Shown: positions 1 through 9,600, numbered from the stretch's first letter. The stretch: 15,201 bases of DNA from Betaproteobacteria bacterium (GCA_009921765.1 RFXC01000095.1:1-15201), one strand, 5' to 3'. A program made the numbers and translations. Notes: generated by a model not told the origin, from the letters alone.

Positions 1-2
1 CC

Positions 3-68
3 ATTGATTCCGGTAACGCGCATCGCATCATGCCGCAGCTCGCACAGATTCAGGTCGCGAGCAGCTGA
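3..68 (+). CDS. Possible 3' end of an upstream gene (partial)
   Basis: The third forward frame is open from the left edge to a TGA at 66-68 and gives 21 residues ending in ..PQLAQIQVASS. The composition looks protein-like rather than random, so this may be the C-terminus of a gene that starts outside the window. The fragment is too short to assign a family. The first frame is also open to position 93 but reads as an Arg/Ser-rich shadow. The stop codon lies within a 25-bp tandem repeat. Low certainty. Confidence 0.3.
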   Translation: MDSGNAHRIMPQLAQIQVASS

Positions 69-113
69 GCCCGCCGGGGTCGCGAGCAACTGAGCCCGCC
101 GGGGCCGCGGGCA
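53..113. repeat. 25-bp tandem repeat (two full copies, one partial)
   Basis: Two adjacent 25-bp copies (53-77 and 78-102) match at 24 of 25 positions; the single difference is GCAG versus GCAA. A degenerate third copy follows from 103 (GGCCGCGGGCA). Each full copy contains CTGAGCCCGCCGG, so the TGA at 66-68 is itself duplicated at 91-93. This looks like slippage at the end of the upstream gene. Confidence 0.7.
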
Positions 114-127
114 GCCCGCTCGCGGCC
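103..127 (+). terminator. GC-rich hairpin, possible terminator of the upstream gene
   Basis: GGCCGCG at 103-109 pairs perfectly with CGCGGCC at 121-127. Three more pairs (one G-U) close a 5-nt loop, giving a stem of about 10 bp. No T tract follows directly, only TACATCGTCTTTC, so an intrinsic terminator is not proven. The hairpin ends about 25 nt before the dioxygenase start and could also affect initiation of that gene. Confidence 0.35.
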
Positions 128-151
128 TACATCGTCTTTCAATTGCCTGCC

Positions 152-967
152 ATGATGACAACCGCCACTTCCCGCATGCCCACCTGGTTCATTCCCCATG
201 GTGGTGGACCCTGTTTCTTCATGGACTGGGACCCGCCGCACGAATGGGACCGGATGGGCGCGTTCCTGCGCGGCCTCCGAGAGAGCCTGCCCGCCCGTCC
301 AAGAGCCATCGTCATGATCTCGGCGCACTGGCTGTCATCGGATGTGGCGGTGGCGGCGGTGAAAAGCCCGGAAATGATTTTTGATTACTACGGTTTTCCA
401 CCGCACACCTACCAGCTGCGCTATCCGGCGCCTGGCGATCCGGCGCTTGCCGCACGGATCCGGTCGCTGCTCGATTCGGCCGCGATCGCTTCGCATGCCG
501 ATACCGGGCGCGGCTTTGACCACGGGGTGTTCGTTCCGCTTCTACTCATGTTTCCCGAGGCGGACATCCCGGTCATTCCGTTGTCGCTCCTTGACTCGCT
601 CGACCCCGCTGCCCACCTGGCGGTGGGGCGCGCGCTTGCGCCGCTACGCGACGAAGGCGTGCTGATTGTGGGAAGCGGCATGAGCTTTCACAACATGCGC
701 GGTTACCGAGACCCGCGCTATGCACCGATCTCCGACCGCTTTGACGCGTGGCTGGTCAGCGCGGTGGAATCGGCCCCCGGCGAGCGTGAACATGCCCTCA
801 CTCAATGGGATCGGGCCCCGGAGGCGAGGCACTGCCATCCGCCACGCGCCGAAGAGCACCTGCTGCCGCTCATGGTGGCCGCCGGCGCCGCGCAGGGCGA
901 CGCCGGTCGTTGCGTGTTCAGCGACCGTGTCATGCAGACCACGGTCTCAGCTTTTCGCTTCGGCTGA
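152..967 (+). CDS. Class III extradiol ring-cleavage dioxygenase (LigB/DODA family)
   Basis: The product is predicted to be a cytoplasmic, non-heme Fe(II) dioxygenase that opens a catechol-type ring, as 4,5-DOPA and protocatechuate 4,5-type enzymes do. With the start at 152 it has 271 residues, normal for the single-chain DODA group. Family signatures are the N-terminal PTWFIPHGGG (His16), ISAHW (His59), the GFDHGVFVPL motif (His124), GSGMSFHN (His180) and the C-terminal HPPRAEEHLLPL (His229, His236); several of these are expected metal or catalytic ligands. The frame is open from TTG 143; ATG 152, 155 and 176 are all possible starts and none has a clear Shine-Dalgarno. ATG 176 would begin right at the family motif. 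It converges on the TRAP binding-protein gene with an 11-bp gap. The natural substrate cannot be told from sequence. Confidence 0.88.
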   Translation: MMTTATSRMPTWFIPHGGGPCFFMDWDPPHEWDRMGAFLRGLRESLPARPRAIVMISAHWLSSDVAVAAVKSPEMIFDYYGFPPHTYQLRYPAPGDPALAARIRSLLDSAAIASHADTGRGFDHGVFVPLLLMFPEADIPVIPLSLLDSLDPAAHLAVGRALAPLRDEGVLIVGSGMSFHNMRGYRDPRYAPISDRFDAWLVSAVESAPGEREHALTQWDRAPEARHCHPPRAEEHLLPLMVAAGAAQGDAGRCVFSDRVMQTTVSAFRFG

Positions 968-978
968 ATCGCGGGTGA

Positions 979-2029
<1,051 letters not shown>

Positions 2030-2157
2030 CGCACACCACGCGCGCCCAGACCCTTCGTCTTCGATTTCAAGGAGCCCATCGTTTCGTGGCATGGGACATC
2101 ACGCTTTCCGCCCCCTTCGGATCGGGTTAAAGTCGGGCGCCACCCCGGAGCCTGCCC

Positions 2158-2832
2158 ATGTCGCCTACCGTGTTTCGACTGATTGAAGACGTGCTGCCGC
2201 CGTCTCTCGCACCGATCTACCTCCCCGCCACCACACGCGCCCTCTACGTGGTCGACGGGTCACTCACCGTTGAGTTCGAAGAGGGCGCGGCGCACCAGGC
2301 CGCCGACAGTGTCTGGATCGGAAGCGAGGCTGTGGCCTGCGTGGCTGGCGCCAAAGGTGCCCGGATCTGGCGCTGGGAACTCGTGGGCGCGCATCCCGCG
2401 TCGGATGGTTTGCTGCGTTCAAACCCCGGCGCCCAATCCACGCTCAAGCTCGCAGCCCCGCTTGATCTCGATCCCGACCAACGCTGGCTGATTCGATGCG
2501 ATCGGGTGAATTTCCCAGCCGGCGGCGTGGCGCTGACCCATGTTCATCAAGGGCCAGGCATCCGATGCTGTCTCAACGGCGAGATCACGATCGAGACCGG
2601 CGGCCACCGCGCGGTACATGGCCCGGGTCAGGCCTGGCTTGAAATCGGTCATGAACCAGTGCTCGCCCCAACGACCGAGCGCGAGCCTACGTCATTCATC
2701 CGCTGCTTCCTCTTGCCGCGTGCCTGCAAGGGAAAGAGTTCAATCCGCTATGTGCGGCCCGAGGATGCATCCAAACCCAAATCGCAAACCTATGTGGTGT
2801 TTGGAGAGCGCTACATCGATCTGCCAAGTTGA
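2158..2832 (+). CDS. Two-lobed cupin-domain protein
   Basis: The 224-residue soluble protein has two cupin-like lobes. Residues about 25-75 (ALYVVDGSLTVEFEEG and onward) follow the cupin strand pattern but lack the His pair. Residues about 110-190 form a proper cupin: HVH (His128, His130) followed by GPGIRCCLNGEITIE, then HGPGQAWLEIGHEP as motif 2. His128, His130, Glu142 and a later His or Gln are plausible metal ligands. The C-terminal segment ends in SQTYVVFGERYIDLPS. The start is supported by GGAG at 2147-2150, 7 nt before ATG 2158. It is divergent from the TRAP gene. The cupin fold covers dioxygenases, isomerases and pure binding proteins, so no reaction is assigned. No signal peptide is visible, so it should be cytoplasmic. 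Confidence 0.7.
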   Translation: MSPTVFRLIEDVLPPSLAPIYLPATTRALYVVDGSLTVEFEEGAAHQAADSVWIGSEAVACVAGAKGARIWRWELVGAHPASDGLLRSNPGAQSTLKLAAPLDLDPDQRWLIRCDRVNFPAGGVALTHVHQGPGIRCCLNGEITIETGGHRAVHGPGQAWLEIGHEPVLAPTTEREPTSFIRCFLLPRACKGKSSIRYVRPEDASKPKSQTYVVFGERYIDLPS

Positions 2833-3047
2833 CGGTGCCGAGCGGCAACCCCCCATCATAGAACTCGGCAAGATCGACCACGATCGGCGGCCTCGTCCGC
2901 CGCCCTAACCCCGCTGCGCCGATGCTCACGGGACACGAGTCCGGCAGCGGTCCCGCAATCGTCAAGCGAAACCGAGTATGGCTGGGCTGGCGCCTCGCAG
3001 CATACGAGTATGATCTGGACTCTATTTTCTCCCCTCACCACCGCCCC
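2833..3047. other. Intergenic region between cupin and rluF-like genes
   Basis: No convincing gene is seen in these 215 bp. A small hairpin, CGGCGG (2885-2890) with CCGCCG (2897-2902), lies after the cupin gene without a T tract and is at best a weak terminator. A -10-like TATGAT sits at 3009-3014, with CTGGCG (2987-2992) as a poor -35 at a 16-nt spacing. It overlaps the palindrome CATAC-GA-GTATG (3001-3012). Transcription from it would start near 3021, leaving a leader of under 30 nt before ATG 3048. The segment around 2925-2975 faintly resembles part of a cobalamin riboswitch. Confidence 0.4.
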
Positions 3048-3977
3048 ATGACCAGACCGCCCGCTCGGTCGCCACGTCCTACGACTCGTCCCGCAGCGCC
3101 GCGCGCGTCATCCCCGAGGCCTTCCGACCCACGCCCGTCCGCACCACGTTCATCGGGCCCGCGCCCCGCAGGAGCGCCTGCGTTCAAGACCAGCCGTCAA
3201 CCGCCCACCTCGCCGCCGACGCGCAGTGCCTCACCGCCCGCAAGCACCGATCTCCCGCGCCTGTCCAAGCGCATGAGCGAACTGGGTCTGTGCTCGCGGC
3301 GTGAGGCCGATGAATGGATTGAAAACGGCTGGGTGAAGGTCGACGGTCAGGTGGTCAACACCCTGGGCGCTCGCGTATCCCCCTCAGCCCGGATCGACAT
3401 CGACCCGGCGGCCGCGCGTCACCAGAGTGAGCAGGTCACGATCCTGCTGAACAAGCCCATTGGCTATGTGTCAGGGCAGGCTGAAGACGGCTATCAGCCG
3501 GCGGTCGTCCTCATCCGTCCCGAGAACCGCTGGGAAGGCGACACTTCGCACATCACGTTCAAGCCTGGCCATCTTCGGGGGCTCGCGCCTGCAGGCAGGC
3601 TGGATATCGATTCAACCGGCCTGCTCGTTTTTACCCAGGACGGCCGGGTGGCCAAGCGCCTCATTGGCCAGGATTCCGAGGTTGAAAAAGAGTATCTGGT
3701 GCGGGTGGAAGGCACGTTGTCGGAAGAAAACATGAAGCGCCTTCAGCATGGGCTGGAACTCGATGGCGTCCGCCTCAAACCTGCGCGCGTGTCCTGGCAA
3801 AACGAACATCAGCTTCGCTTCGTTCTGCGCGAGGGCCGCAAGCGCCAGATTCGCCGCATGTGCGAACTGGTGGGGCTCACCGTGACCGGCCTCAAGCGCG
3901 TGCGAAGCGGCAGCGTGCCGCTCGGCCCCATGCCGCCTGGCAAGTGGCGCTATCTTCGATGGGACGAAAAATTTTGA
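3048..3977 (+). CDS. rluF: 23S rRNA pseudouridine synthase, RluF-like (RsuA/RluB/RluF family)
   Basis: The enzyme isomerises a specific uridine in large-subunit rRNA to pseudouridine. From ATG 3048 it has 309 residues. Residues 1-68 are a low-complexity tail rich in Pro, Arg, Ser and Ala. An S4 RNA-binding domain follows (about 70-118; [20 protein letters not shown]), then the synthase domain with [11 protein letters not shown], the catalytic motif [11 protein letters not shown] (Asp186 the predicted nucleophile), KEYLVRVEG, and [16 protein letters not shown] near 262-277. The QIRRMCE form favours RluF over RluB or RsuA; the exact target uridine is inferred only. The frame is open upstream to 2922, but the residues encoded there look non-coding. 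ATG 3048 has no visible Shine-Dalgarno. It is the first gene of an apparent operon; its end overlaps the methyltransferase gene by 19 bp. Confidence 0.87.
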   Translation: MTRPPARSPRPTTRPAAPRASSPRPSDPRPSAPRSSGPRPAGAPAFKTSRQPPTSPPTRSASPPASTDLPRLSKRMSELGLCSRREADEWIENGWVKVDGQVVNTLGARVSPSARIDIDPAAARHQSEQVTILLNKPIGYVSGQAEDGYQPAVVLIRPENRWEGDTSHITFKPGHLRGLAPAGRLDIDSTGLLVFTQDGRVAKRLIGQDSEVEKEYLVRVEGTLSEENMKRLQHGLELDGVRLKPARVSWQNEHQLRFVLREGRKRQIRRMCELVGLTVTGLKRVRSGSVPLGPMPPGKWRYLRWDEKF

Positions 3978-5155
3978 CCGCACCGACCTCGCTGGCACCG
4001 GAGGCCCTCCCATCGGTGGCCTGGGACGAAGCGGGCGAGACCCGCACAGCCCGCTGGCAATCGGAGCGCGGCTCGCCGCCCCCAAAAAACGTCATCGCTA
4101 CCGATGACCGCATCACCGCAAACGACGCCTACGGCCTCGCGTGTCAGGGCGTTGGAATGCTCTGGCGAAGCGACTTCCAGAACGCGCGCCAATTGCTCAC
4201 CGCGCTCGCCAGCCGTGTCGACCGCAAGGCTGCGCAAAGTCGTGCGCCCGCCTCATCGGAAGCCATCACCGCAGACACGTTCAACCGGGTTCGGCAGGCG
4301 CGTTCGCAGCGCGCCCGCACGCTGGGCATGCTGCTGATTGAACTCGACGCCGATTACGGAATCGCGCTCCGCCGCGCTCCGGACGTGAAGGCTGCCTGCC
4401 ATCACGCCTACGGACCAGCCGCAGGCCCGGTGGTGGTCTCATTACGTGAACTGCTGGGCGTGATTGGCGCCCATCAGTGGTTCCTGCGGGGCATCGAGAT
4501 ACCCGCCGCGGGCGGACACATTCATCCGCACTACGGCGTCTTCACCCCCACCCGCACCGACTATGTCGATCTGGTTGCGAAGGCCCCCTGGCCCGCCGGC
4601 GCGGGCCGGCTCGGTCTTGCGTTTGATGTGGGAACCGGCACCGGCGTGCTGGCCGCCGTTCTGGCTCGACGTGGCGCGCTCCGGGTCGTGGCCACCGACA
4701 CCGACCCGCGGGCAATCGCGTGCGCAACCGAAAACATCAACCGTCTCGGGCTGTCACAGCGCGTGCAGGTGGCGCAGACCGCGTTTTTTCCAGAGGGTCG
4801 AGCCGACCTCGTGATCTGCAATCCGCCGTGGGTGCCCGCACGCCCCGGTTCGCCGCTGGAGCGCGGCATTTACGACGAAAACGGCGGCATGCTGCAGGGC
4901 TTCCTGAGCGGCCTCGCCGCGCATCTCACACCAGAGGGCGAAGGCTGGTTGATCCTTTCAGACCTGGCCGAGCGCCTGGGTCTGCGAACCCGCGAGGCGC
5001 TGCTCGCTCAGATCAACGCCGCAGGATTGACGGTTGCCGCACGTCATGATGTCCGACCCCAGCACCCCCGATCGTTCGACGCGGGCGACCCGCTGCACGC
5101 CGCGCGCAGAGCCGAGGTCACCTCGTTATGGCGATTGAAGGCCGCATCTTCATAA
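3959..5155 (+). CDS. Class I SAM-dependent methyltransferase with NPPW motif
   Basis: This 398-residue protein has a Rossmann methyltransferase domain in its C-terminal half: motif [13 protein letters not shown] (222-233), the acidic loop ATDTDPRAI (245-253) and the catalytic-type motif VICNPPWVP (285-293). NPPW/NPPY motifs occur in enzymes that methylate amino groups of adenine, guanine or glutamine (HemK/PrmC, PrmB, RsmC-like), so a target in RNA or a translation protein fits, especially next to a pseudouridine synthase. Residues 1-200 form a long N-terminal region without a motif I recognise; it may recognise the substrate. ATG 3959 lies inside the end of the rluF-like gene. An in-frame TTG at 3974 overlaps that gene's TGA and is a less likely start; both imply translational coupling. 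The exact substrate is unknown. Confidence 0.8.
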   Translation: MGRKILTAPTSLAPEALPSVAWDEAGETRTARWQSERGSPPPKNVIATDDRITANDAYGLACQGVGMLWRSDFQNARQLLTALASRVDRKAAQSRAPASSEAITADTFNRVRQARSQRARTLGMLLIELDADYGIALRRAPDVKAACHHAYGPAAGPVVVSLRELLGVIGAHQWFLRGIEIPAAGGHIHPHYGVFTPTRTDYVDLVAKAPWPAGAGRLGLAFDVGTGTGVLAAVLARRGALRVVATDTDPRAIACATENINRLGLSQRVQVAQTAFFPEGRADLVICNPPWVPARPGSPLERGIYDENGGMLQGFLSGLAAHLTPEGEGWLILSDLAERLGLRTREALLAQINAAGLTVAARHDVRPQHPRSFDAGDPLHAARRAEVTSLWRLKAASS

Positions 5156-5159
5156 AGGA
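5155..5159 (+). promoter_or_regulatory. Ribosome binding site AAGGA deciding the OsmC-like start
   Basis: AAGGA at 5155-5159 shares its first A with the TAA stop (5153-5155) of the methyltransferase gene and lies 7 nt before ATG 5167. It favours ATG 5167 over the upstream in-frame ATG 5128, which lies inside the methyltransferase gene. The arrangement suggests coupled translation. Confidence 0.7.
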
Positions 5160-5166
5160 CCAAGCC

Positions 5167-6345
5167 ATGGCCCTCTCCGCACCCGTAACCGACACCATCG
5201 AAGCGAGCGGCTTTCCGCTCTGCTTCAAGGTCCTCCAGGGCGAAGCCAGACCCGAAGTACTGGGTCTCGCCGATTCACACGACCGGTTCACCGTTCAGGC
5301 GCGAGCGATGGGTGGGCACCAGAAAGAGGCGGTGGTTACCGAGGGCGCTGGTGGCTCGGCCTGGCGCATGGTGAGCGATGAGGGGGCGGGGCTGAAGGGG
5401 ACGGATCTTGCGCCCTTTCCGCTTGGCTTCATGGCGGCTGGCCTGCAGGCCGATCTGCTCAGCCGGCTGTCCCAGCTGGCCACGGCCGAGCATATCCGCC
5501 TCGAGCACCTGCAAAGCGATCTCACCAACCATTACGCATTCGAGGGCTCGTTTTTCAAGGGTACCGGACGGGGACACGCTCATCCACCGCGCATCGTCAT
5601 CCGCGCAACCACCGACACCTCTGCAGAGCGCGTGCGCGCGCTGGTGGCTCGGGCGGTTGCGGCATCGCCCATCCTTGCCGCCTGGCAAGCACCCCTTGTG
5701 AACACGTTTGCGCTTTATGCGAACGGGCACCGCAGGGGGCTTCCCCATCTGGCGACGAGCCCCGCGCCGGACGCGATCGACCCCTTGAAGGCATGGCGGG
5801 ACGTGCCACGCCCCCTGGATGCCGCTCCCCCAGTCCACCCACTTATCGAGAGGCTGGGGCCAGCCGAACTGCCCGCCGGGATCACGCCTCCCAGCTGGCA
5901 ATCGGGACGCGTGGAGATCCCCATTCATGGCTCCTGTGCGCTGGAAGGCGAGAGCGCACGCTCAACCGCCTGGGCCAATCTGCCGGGTGGATCGCGCTTT
6001 GCGCTTCAAAGCGCCGCCAGTCGCAGCAACGACCATGCTCCGAGCGGTCTTGCCTACGCGTTTGCGGGTGTGGCCTTTTGTCTGATGACCCAGCTTCTCC
6101 GATACGTCGAGCATCACCACATGAAGATCCGAGCACTGCGAATCGTGCAGCACGCGGATTGCGAGGTAACGAGAGGCATTGCGCGCGCCCATGCGCTGGA
6201 CACCCATATCTTCGTCCACGGCGAGGAATCGGAAGCGGTCATGGAACGGCTGGTCCAGATGGCCGCTGACACCTGTTATTTGCACGCGGCATTCCATTCC
6301 GCGCTCGAGTCGGTCGTGGAGGTTGAGGTGAAAGCGCGGGCTTGA
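5167..6345 (+). CDS. Tandem OsmC-like protein; only the C-terminal domain keeps both cysteines
   Basis: The OsmC/Ohr family comprises small peroxidases that reduce organic hydroperoxides through two cysteines. This protein has 392 residues, over twice the usual ~140, and shows two OsmC-like halves. The C-terminal half (about 245-390) has Cys305 in VAFCLMTQLLRYVEHHHMKI and Cys370 in AADTCYLHAAF, the expected spacing for the catalytic pair, with VHGEESEAVMERLVQMA between them. The N-terminal half (about 15-175) follows the same layout (FMAAGLQADLLSRLSQLA, then VRALVARAVAASPILAAW) but has no Cys at either site, so it is probably a non-catalytic partner that completes the dimer-like fold. It is the last gene of the operon and ends 129 bp from the convergent giant gene. 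Peroxidase activity is inferred; the substrate is unknown. Confidence 0.75.
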   Translation: MALSAPVTDTIEASGFPLCFKVLQGEARPEVLGLADSHDRFTVQARAMGGHQKEAVVTEGAGGSAWRMVSDEGAGLKGTDLAPFPLGFMAAGLQADLLSRLSQLATAEHIRLEHLQSDLTNHYAFEGSFFKGTGRGHAHPPRIVIRATTDTSAERVRALVARAVAASPILAAWQAPLVNTFALYANGHRRGLPHLATSPAPDAIDPLKAWRDVPRPLDAAPPVHPLIERLGPAELPAGITPPSWQSGRVEIPIHGSCALEGESARSTAWANLPGGSRFALQSAASRSNDHAPSGLAYAFAGVAFCLMTQLLRYVEHHHMKIRALRIVQHADCEVTRGIARAHALDTHIFVHGEESEAVMERLVQMAADTCYLHAAFHSALESVVEVEVKARA

Positions 6346-6380
6346 TCAGTGCGGCAGCAGGACGCGATCGGGCCGTCGAC

Positions 6381-6395
6381 AGTCAAGCCTTGACT
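6381..6395. repeat. Perfect 7-bp palindrome in the convergent spacer
   Basis: AGTCAAG-C-CTTGACT is a perfect inverted repeat around one central base, in the 129-bp gap between the OsmC-like gene and the giant gene. As RNA it would form only about a 5-bp stem with a 5-nt loop, and neither strand has a T tract after it, so it is a poor intrinsic terminator. It could be a protein-binding site. A second small stem, CCAGC (6446-6450) with GCTGG (6459-6463), lies nearer the giant gene's stop. No gene is seen in this gap. Confidence 0.35.
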
Positions 6396-6474
6396 CAAAG
6401 AGAAACCAGGCGCGATACCCGTACCGGCGCTGATGCGCCCGATGTCCAGCCCGCTTTTGCTGGTGACCGTGTCG

Positions 6475-6636
6475 TCATGCCACCAGCACACGGGTATCGA
6501 TCAGCACGGGAACACTCAGGCCCGATTCATTCACGAGGCCATACGGATTGACATCGGCAGCCGTATCGTCGTGCAGGTGATCGTCGCCAACGCAAAGCAC
6601 GTCTTCGAGACCCAGTTGCGTCGGGTTTCCAGTGAT
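6475..6636 (-). other. C-terminal tail: shortened copy of the linker domain
   Basis: Residues 2856-2908 contain TQLGLEDVLCVGDDHLHDD, which aligns with NTLRLGLLDVLNYGDNNLW of linker C. NPYGLVNESGLSVPVLIDTR follows and aligns with NTYGVWNHVSAKAQLLISQN. The middle of the domain (the LRVEGNTGD part) is missing. The match supports the reading frame up to the TGA stop and suggests that this end carries the type I export signal. Confidence 0.5.
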
Positions 6637-9600
6637 GCTGCGCTCAGCCGGCGCATCTGCGTGCTCTGCCCCGGCATCGCTTGCGACCGCGCTTGTGCCG
6701 AGTTGTGGCAACTGATCCGGTAGAACCTGGAACCACGCGTCGCTCATGGCGGCCGCGCTGCCATCCGACCGGACATAGTGGCCTTGGCCAAACAGCGTGT
6801 TGCCAAGGTTGTCGCTTCTCGATCCGTCGTGCGCCAAGTGAAGGCCAGCAATGCCGTGCTGCGCGAGCGTCTGCAATTCGCCCGTATCGGTTACTCCGTC
6901 GCCATTCGAATCCACCCATACGCGCAGGTGGGTGAACGCAGCATCCTGTGCATCGACGATGCCATCCCCATTGGCATCGAGCGCACCCAGCGCGTCCCAG
7001 CCATCCACGGCCGGTCGGCCATCTGGCATCCGCGTGGCGTTGCCCAACAATTCGCTACCGTTGTTGATGACGCCGTCATGGTTGAGGTCCCGTACCAGCA
7101 AACCGTCGCCCGGAGAGACCCAACCGGCCTTTACCCGGACACCCTCCGAACCAAAGTCGAACATCACGCCCCGGGATGCCTCGATGGTTTGGACGCCATC
7201 GCCGTTCAGGTCCAGCACGATAGGTGAGGCTGCTCGCGTGTCCTGAATGTTGAGGTCGTCCACCCAGGTTTGACCGCTCGCAGCCGTCGATTGCTTGTAG
7301 CCGGAAAGCTGGTAGGACCAGCCGGTCTGGTTCTCGGTGGCCCAGGCGGTGTTGCTCCAACTCGCACGGGTTGTTCCATCAACCAACACCTCGGTCAGGC
7401 CGGCTGTCGAGACCTTGATTCGGATGTCGTGCGCGCCGGTGAGATTGAGACCGGTGGCTTGCGCTTTCCAGACGTAGCTGCTGGCGGTGAGGTTCCAGCC
7501 GATGAAAATGTTGCCGACAGACTCGAACATGATGGACAAGCCTCTGGCCATTGCGTACAGGGCGTTGACCGGAACCGATGTGTTGTCCGCGCCAAAGGCG
7601 AAGTTGCTCTGGTTGGCCGACACCCCCGAGAAATAGTGCTGGAAGGTGACGTCCAGGGCCGTCACCATCTGGCCGCTGGCAGGCGTGGTGCCTTGCAAGA
7701 TCACGCCACGCTGACCCGACGTGTTGTCGGCCAGGATCAGTTCATTGTCGCCGGCGTCGGAAGAACTGGGGCCATTGGCAATATAAGCCTTGTTCCCGAC
7801 GGAATTGCCGGAGGTGTCGCGCCCCCAGGCCTGTGTCAGTGACGGCAGACTGCTGTCCATGTTGTACTGGAAACTGTTCACCGCGCCGGTGAGCGTGAGC
7901 GTGTTGGACGCCGTGTTGTTGTTGCCCGCTGCATCCGTAAACTTGTTGGCACTGACGCTCACCGTTCGCGCATCGCCCAGATTGCCGTTGGCGGTAAAGG
8001 TGGCCGTGTAGCTGCTGTACCCGCCAATTGAATCGCCCGACGAAGCCACGGGCGTCAGGCTGCTGACCGTGCCGCCGGCTACAGTCAGGTCGGCCAACGC
8101 AAAGTCGGTAGCCTTTTCTGACAAGGTGATCAGCAGCGTGGTCGAGGCGCCCGAATTGACGGTGCTGGCCGCGCCGGCGTTCACGGCAACCGTGGCAGTG
8201 GGCGCCGCAGTATCCACCGTGACCGTATAGGGTCGACTGGCGGGCGTCTGATTCAGCGCTGCATCGGCCACACGGGCCGCATAGCTTACAACCTGGCCAT
8301 CACTCAAGGTACGGCTGTCAGCATAGGTCCAGGTGGTGGCGCCGCTTGCCACGGTTGCATTGCCCAGATAGGTGGTGCCGTCATAGATTCGAACCGTCTC
8401 GCCGGTCGCGAGCGCGGTGTTGAGCGTACCGCTCAGATTCAGGCTGGTGTCATCGGTGACACCGCCGCTCGCCACCGTTCCGGTGATTGAACCCGCGTTG
8501 TCGGCCACAGCGGTGACTGCCGCGACCGTATCCTGACTCACCGTCACGTTCTGGCTGATCAGCAGCTGCGCTTTTGCACTCACATGGTTCCAGACGCCAT
8601 AGGTATTGCCATCGACCATGTCATTGCCCGCGCGCACCCAGTCGGCAATCTCGGACAGGTTGACCCGGTCACCCGTATTGCCTTCCACCCGCAACTGACG
8701 CCGCGACTCGATCGCGGCGAGTGCCTCGCCCGAGACGCCATTGGTATTGCCCGCGTTCCAAAGGTTGTTGTCGCCGTAGTTGAGCACATCAAGCAGACCC
8801 AGGCGGAGTGTGTTGTTCCCTGAGCCGGTGATGTCGATTTTTTCGATGCCTTCGATCGAGGAGCGTCGCACCCAGCTCAGGTTGAAGTCGAGACCCGACC
8901 CAGAGAACTCAAGCGTATCGATCCCCGTACCGCCGTTGATACGGGCGATGTTCTGACCATCGTTGCCGGTGCTGCGCGCCAACTGCGCGAGGTTGTCGGC
9001 GTTGAGGACCAGCACGTCATTGCCACGGCCGCCGTAGAGCACATCGGCGCCGCCGTTGCCGGTGACCGTGTCGTTGCCATCGCCCGCCACCATCTGGTTC
9101 GCGCCACTGGTGCCTGCCAGAGGCTCGCCAGCACTGGTGCCGATCAAATCGCCGTTGGCGCTCTGGAAGGTCATGGACTGCAGGTCCGACAGGCCACCGA
9201 AGATGATGAAGGACTTGCCGGACTTCTCGGTCCGCCCCGCAACCGTGTCCTCACCCGAACCGATGATCAGGTCGGCAAAACCATCGCCGTTGACATCGCC
9301 TGCGGCATCGATGCCCGTAATGTATGAGTCGAGCAGAAAGGGCTTGACCCAGAAACCCTGGCTGGGCTGCAGATTGCCCACATTGACCGTTGCATTCCCG
9401 GTCTGCCCGTAGACCACCCAGATATGGCCAATCCGGGTACTGGTGAATCCCGCGATCGGTCCTTCGTAGGCGGTGGCGATCATGTCGTCCAGACCGTCGC
9501 CGTCAACGTTGCCACCCGTAGCGCGGCCAAAGATCACCTTGGCCTCGGTGACCCCGGGCACCACAATGTCGTCCAGGCCATCACCGTTCACATCACCTAC

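Noticed and set aside
2922..3047. N-terminal extension of the rluF-like gene starting at 2922
   Set aside because: The extra 42 residues have no counterpart in the family, no ribosome binding site, and lie over a promoter-like TATGAT; ATG 3048 is preferred.
5275..5928. A 217-codon - strand frame opposite the OsmC-like gene
   Set aside because: Low-complexity Arg/Gly-rich translation with no family pattern; the + strand gene has a good ribosome binding site and catalytic motifs.
6276..6491. A possible frameshifted continuation of the giant protein beyond its TGA
   Set aside because: The alternative frame reads ..DDTVTSKSGLDIGRIS.. and looks partly protein-like, but the annotated frame up to the TGA matches the end of the linker domain, so the stop is probably genuine.
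7270..7842. A 190-codon + strand open frame inside the giant gene
   Set aside because: It is antisense to the lectin-like region. Long shadow frames are common opposite Gly/Asp/Thr-rich coding DNA, and no motif or ribosome binding site supports it.
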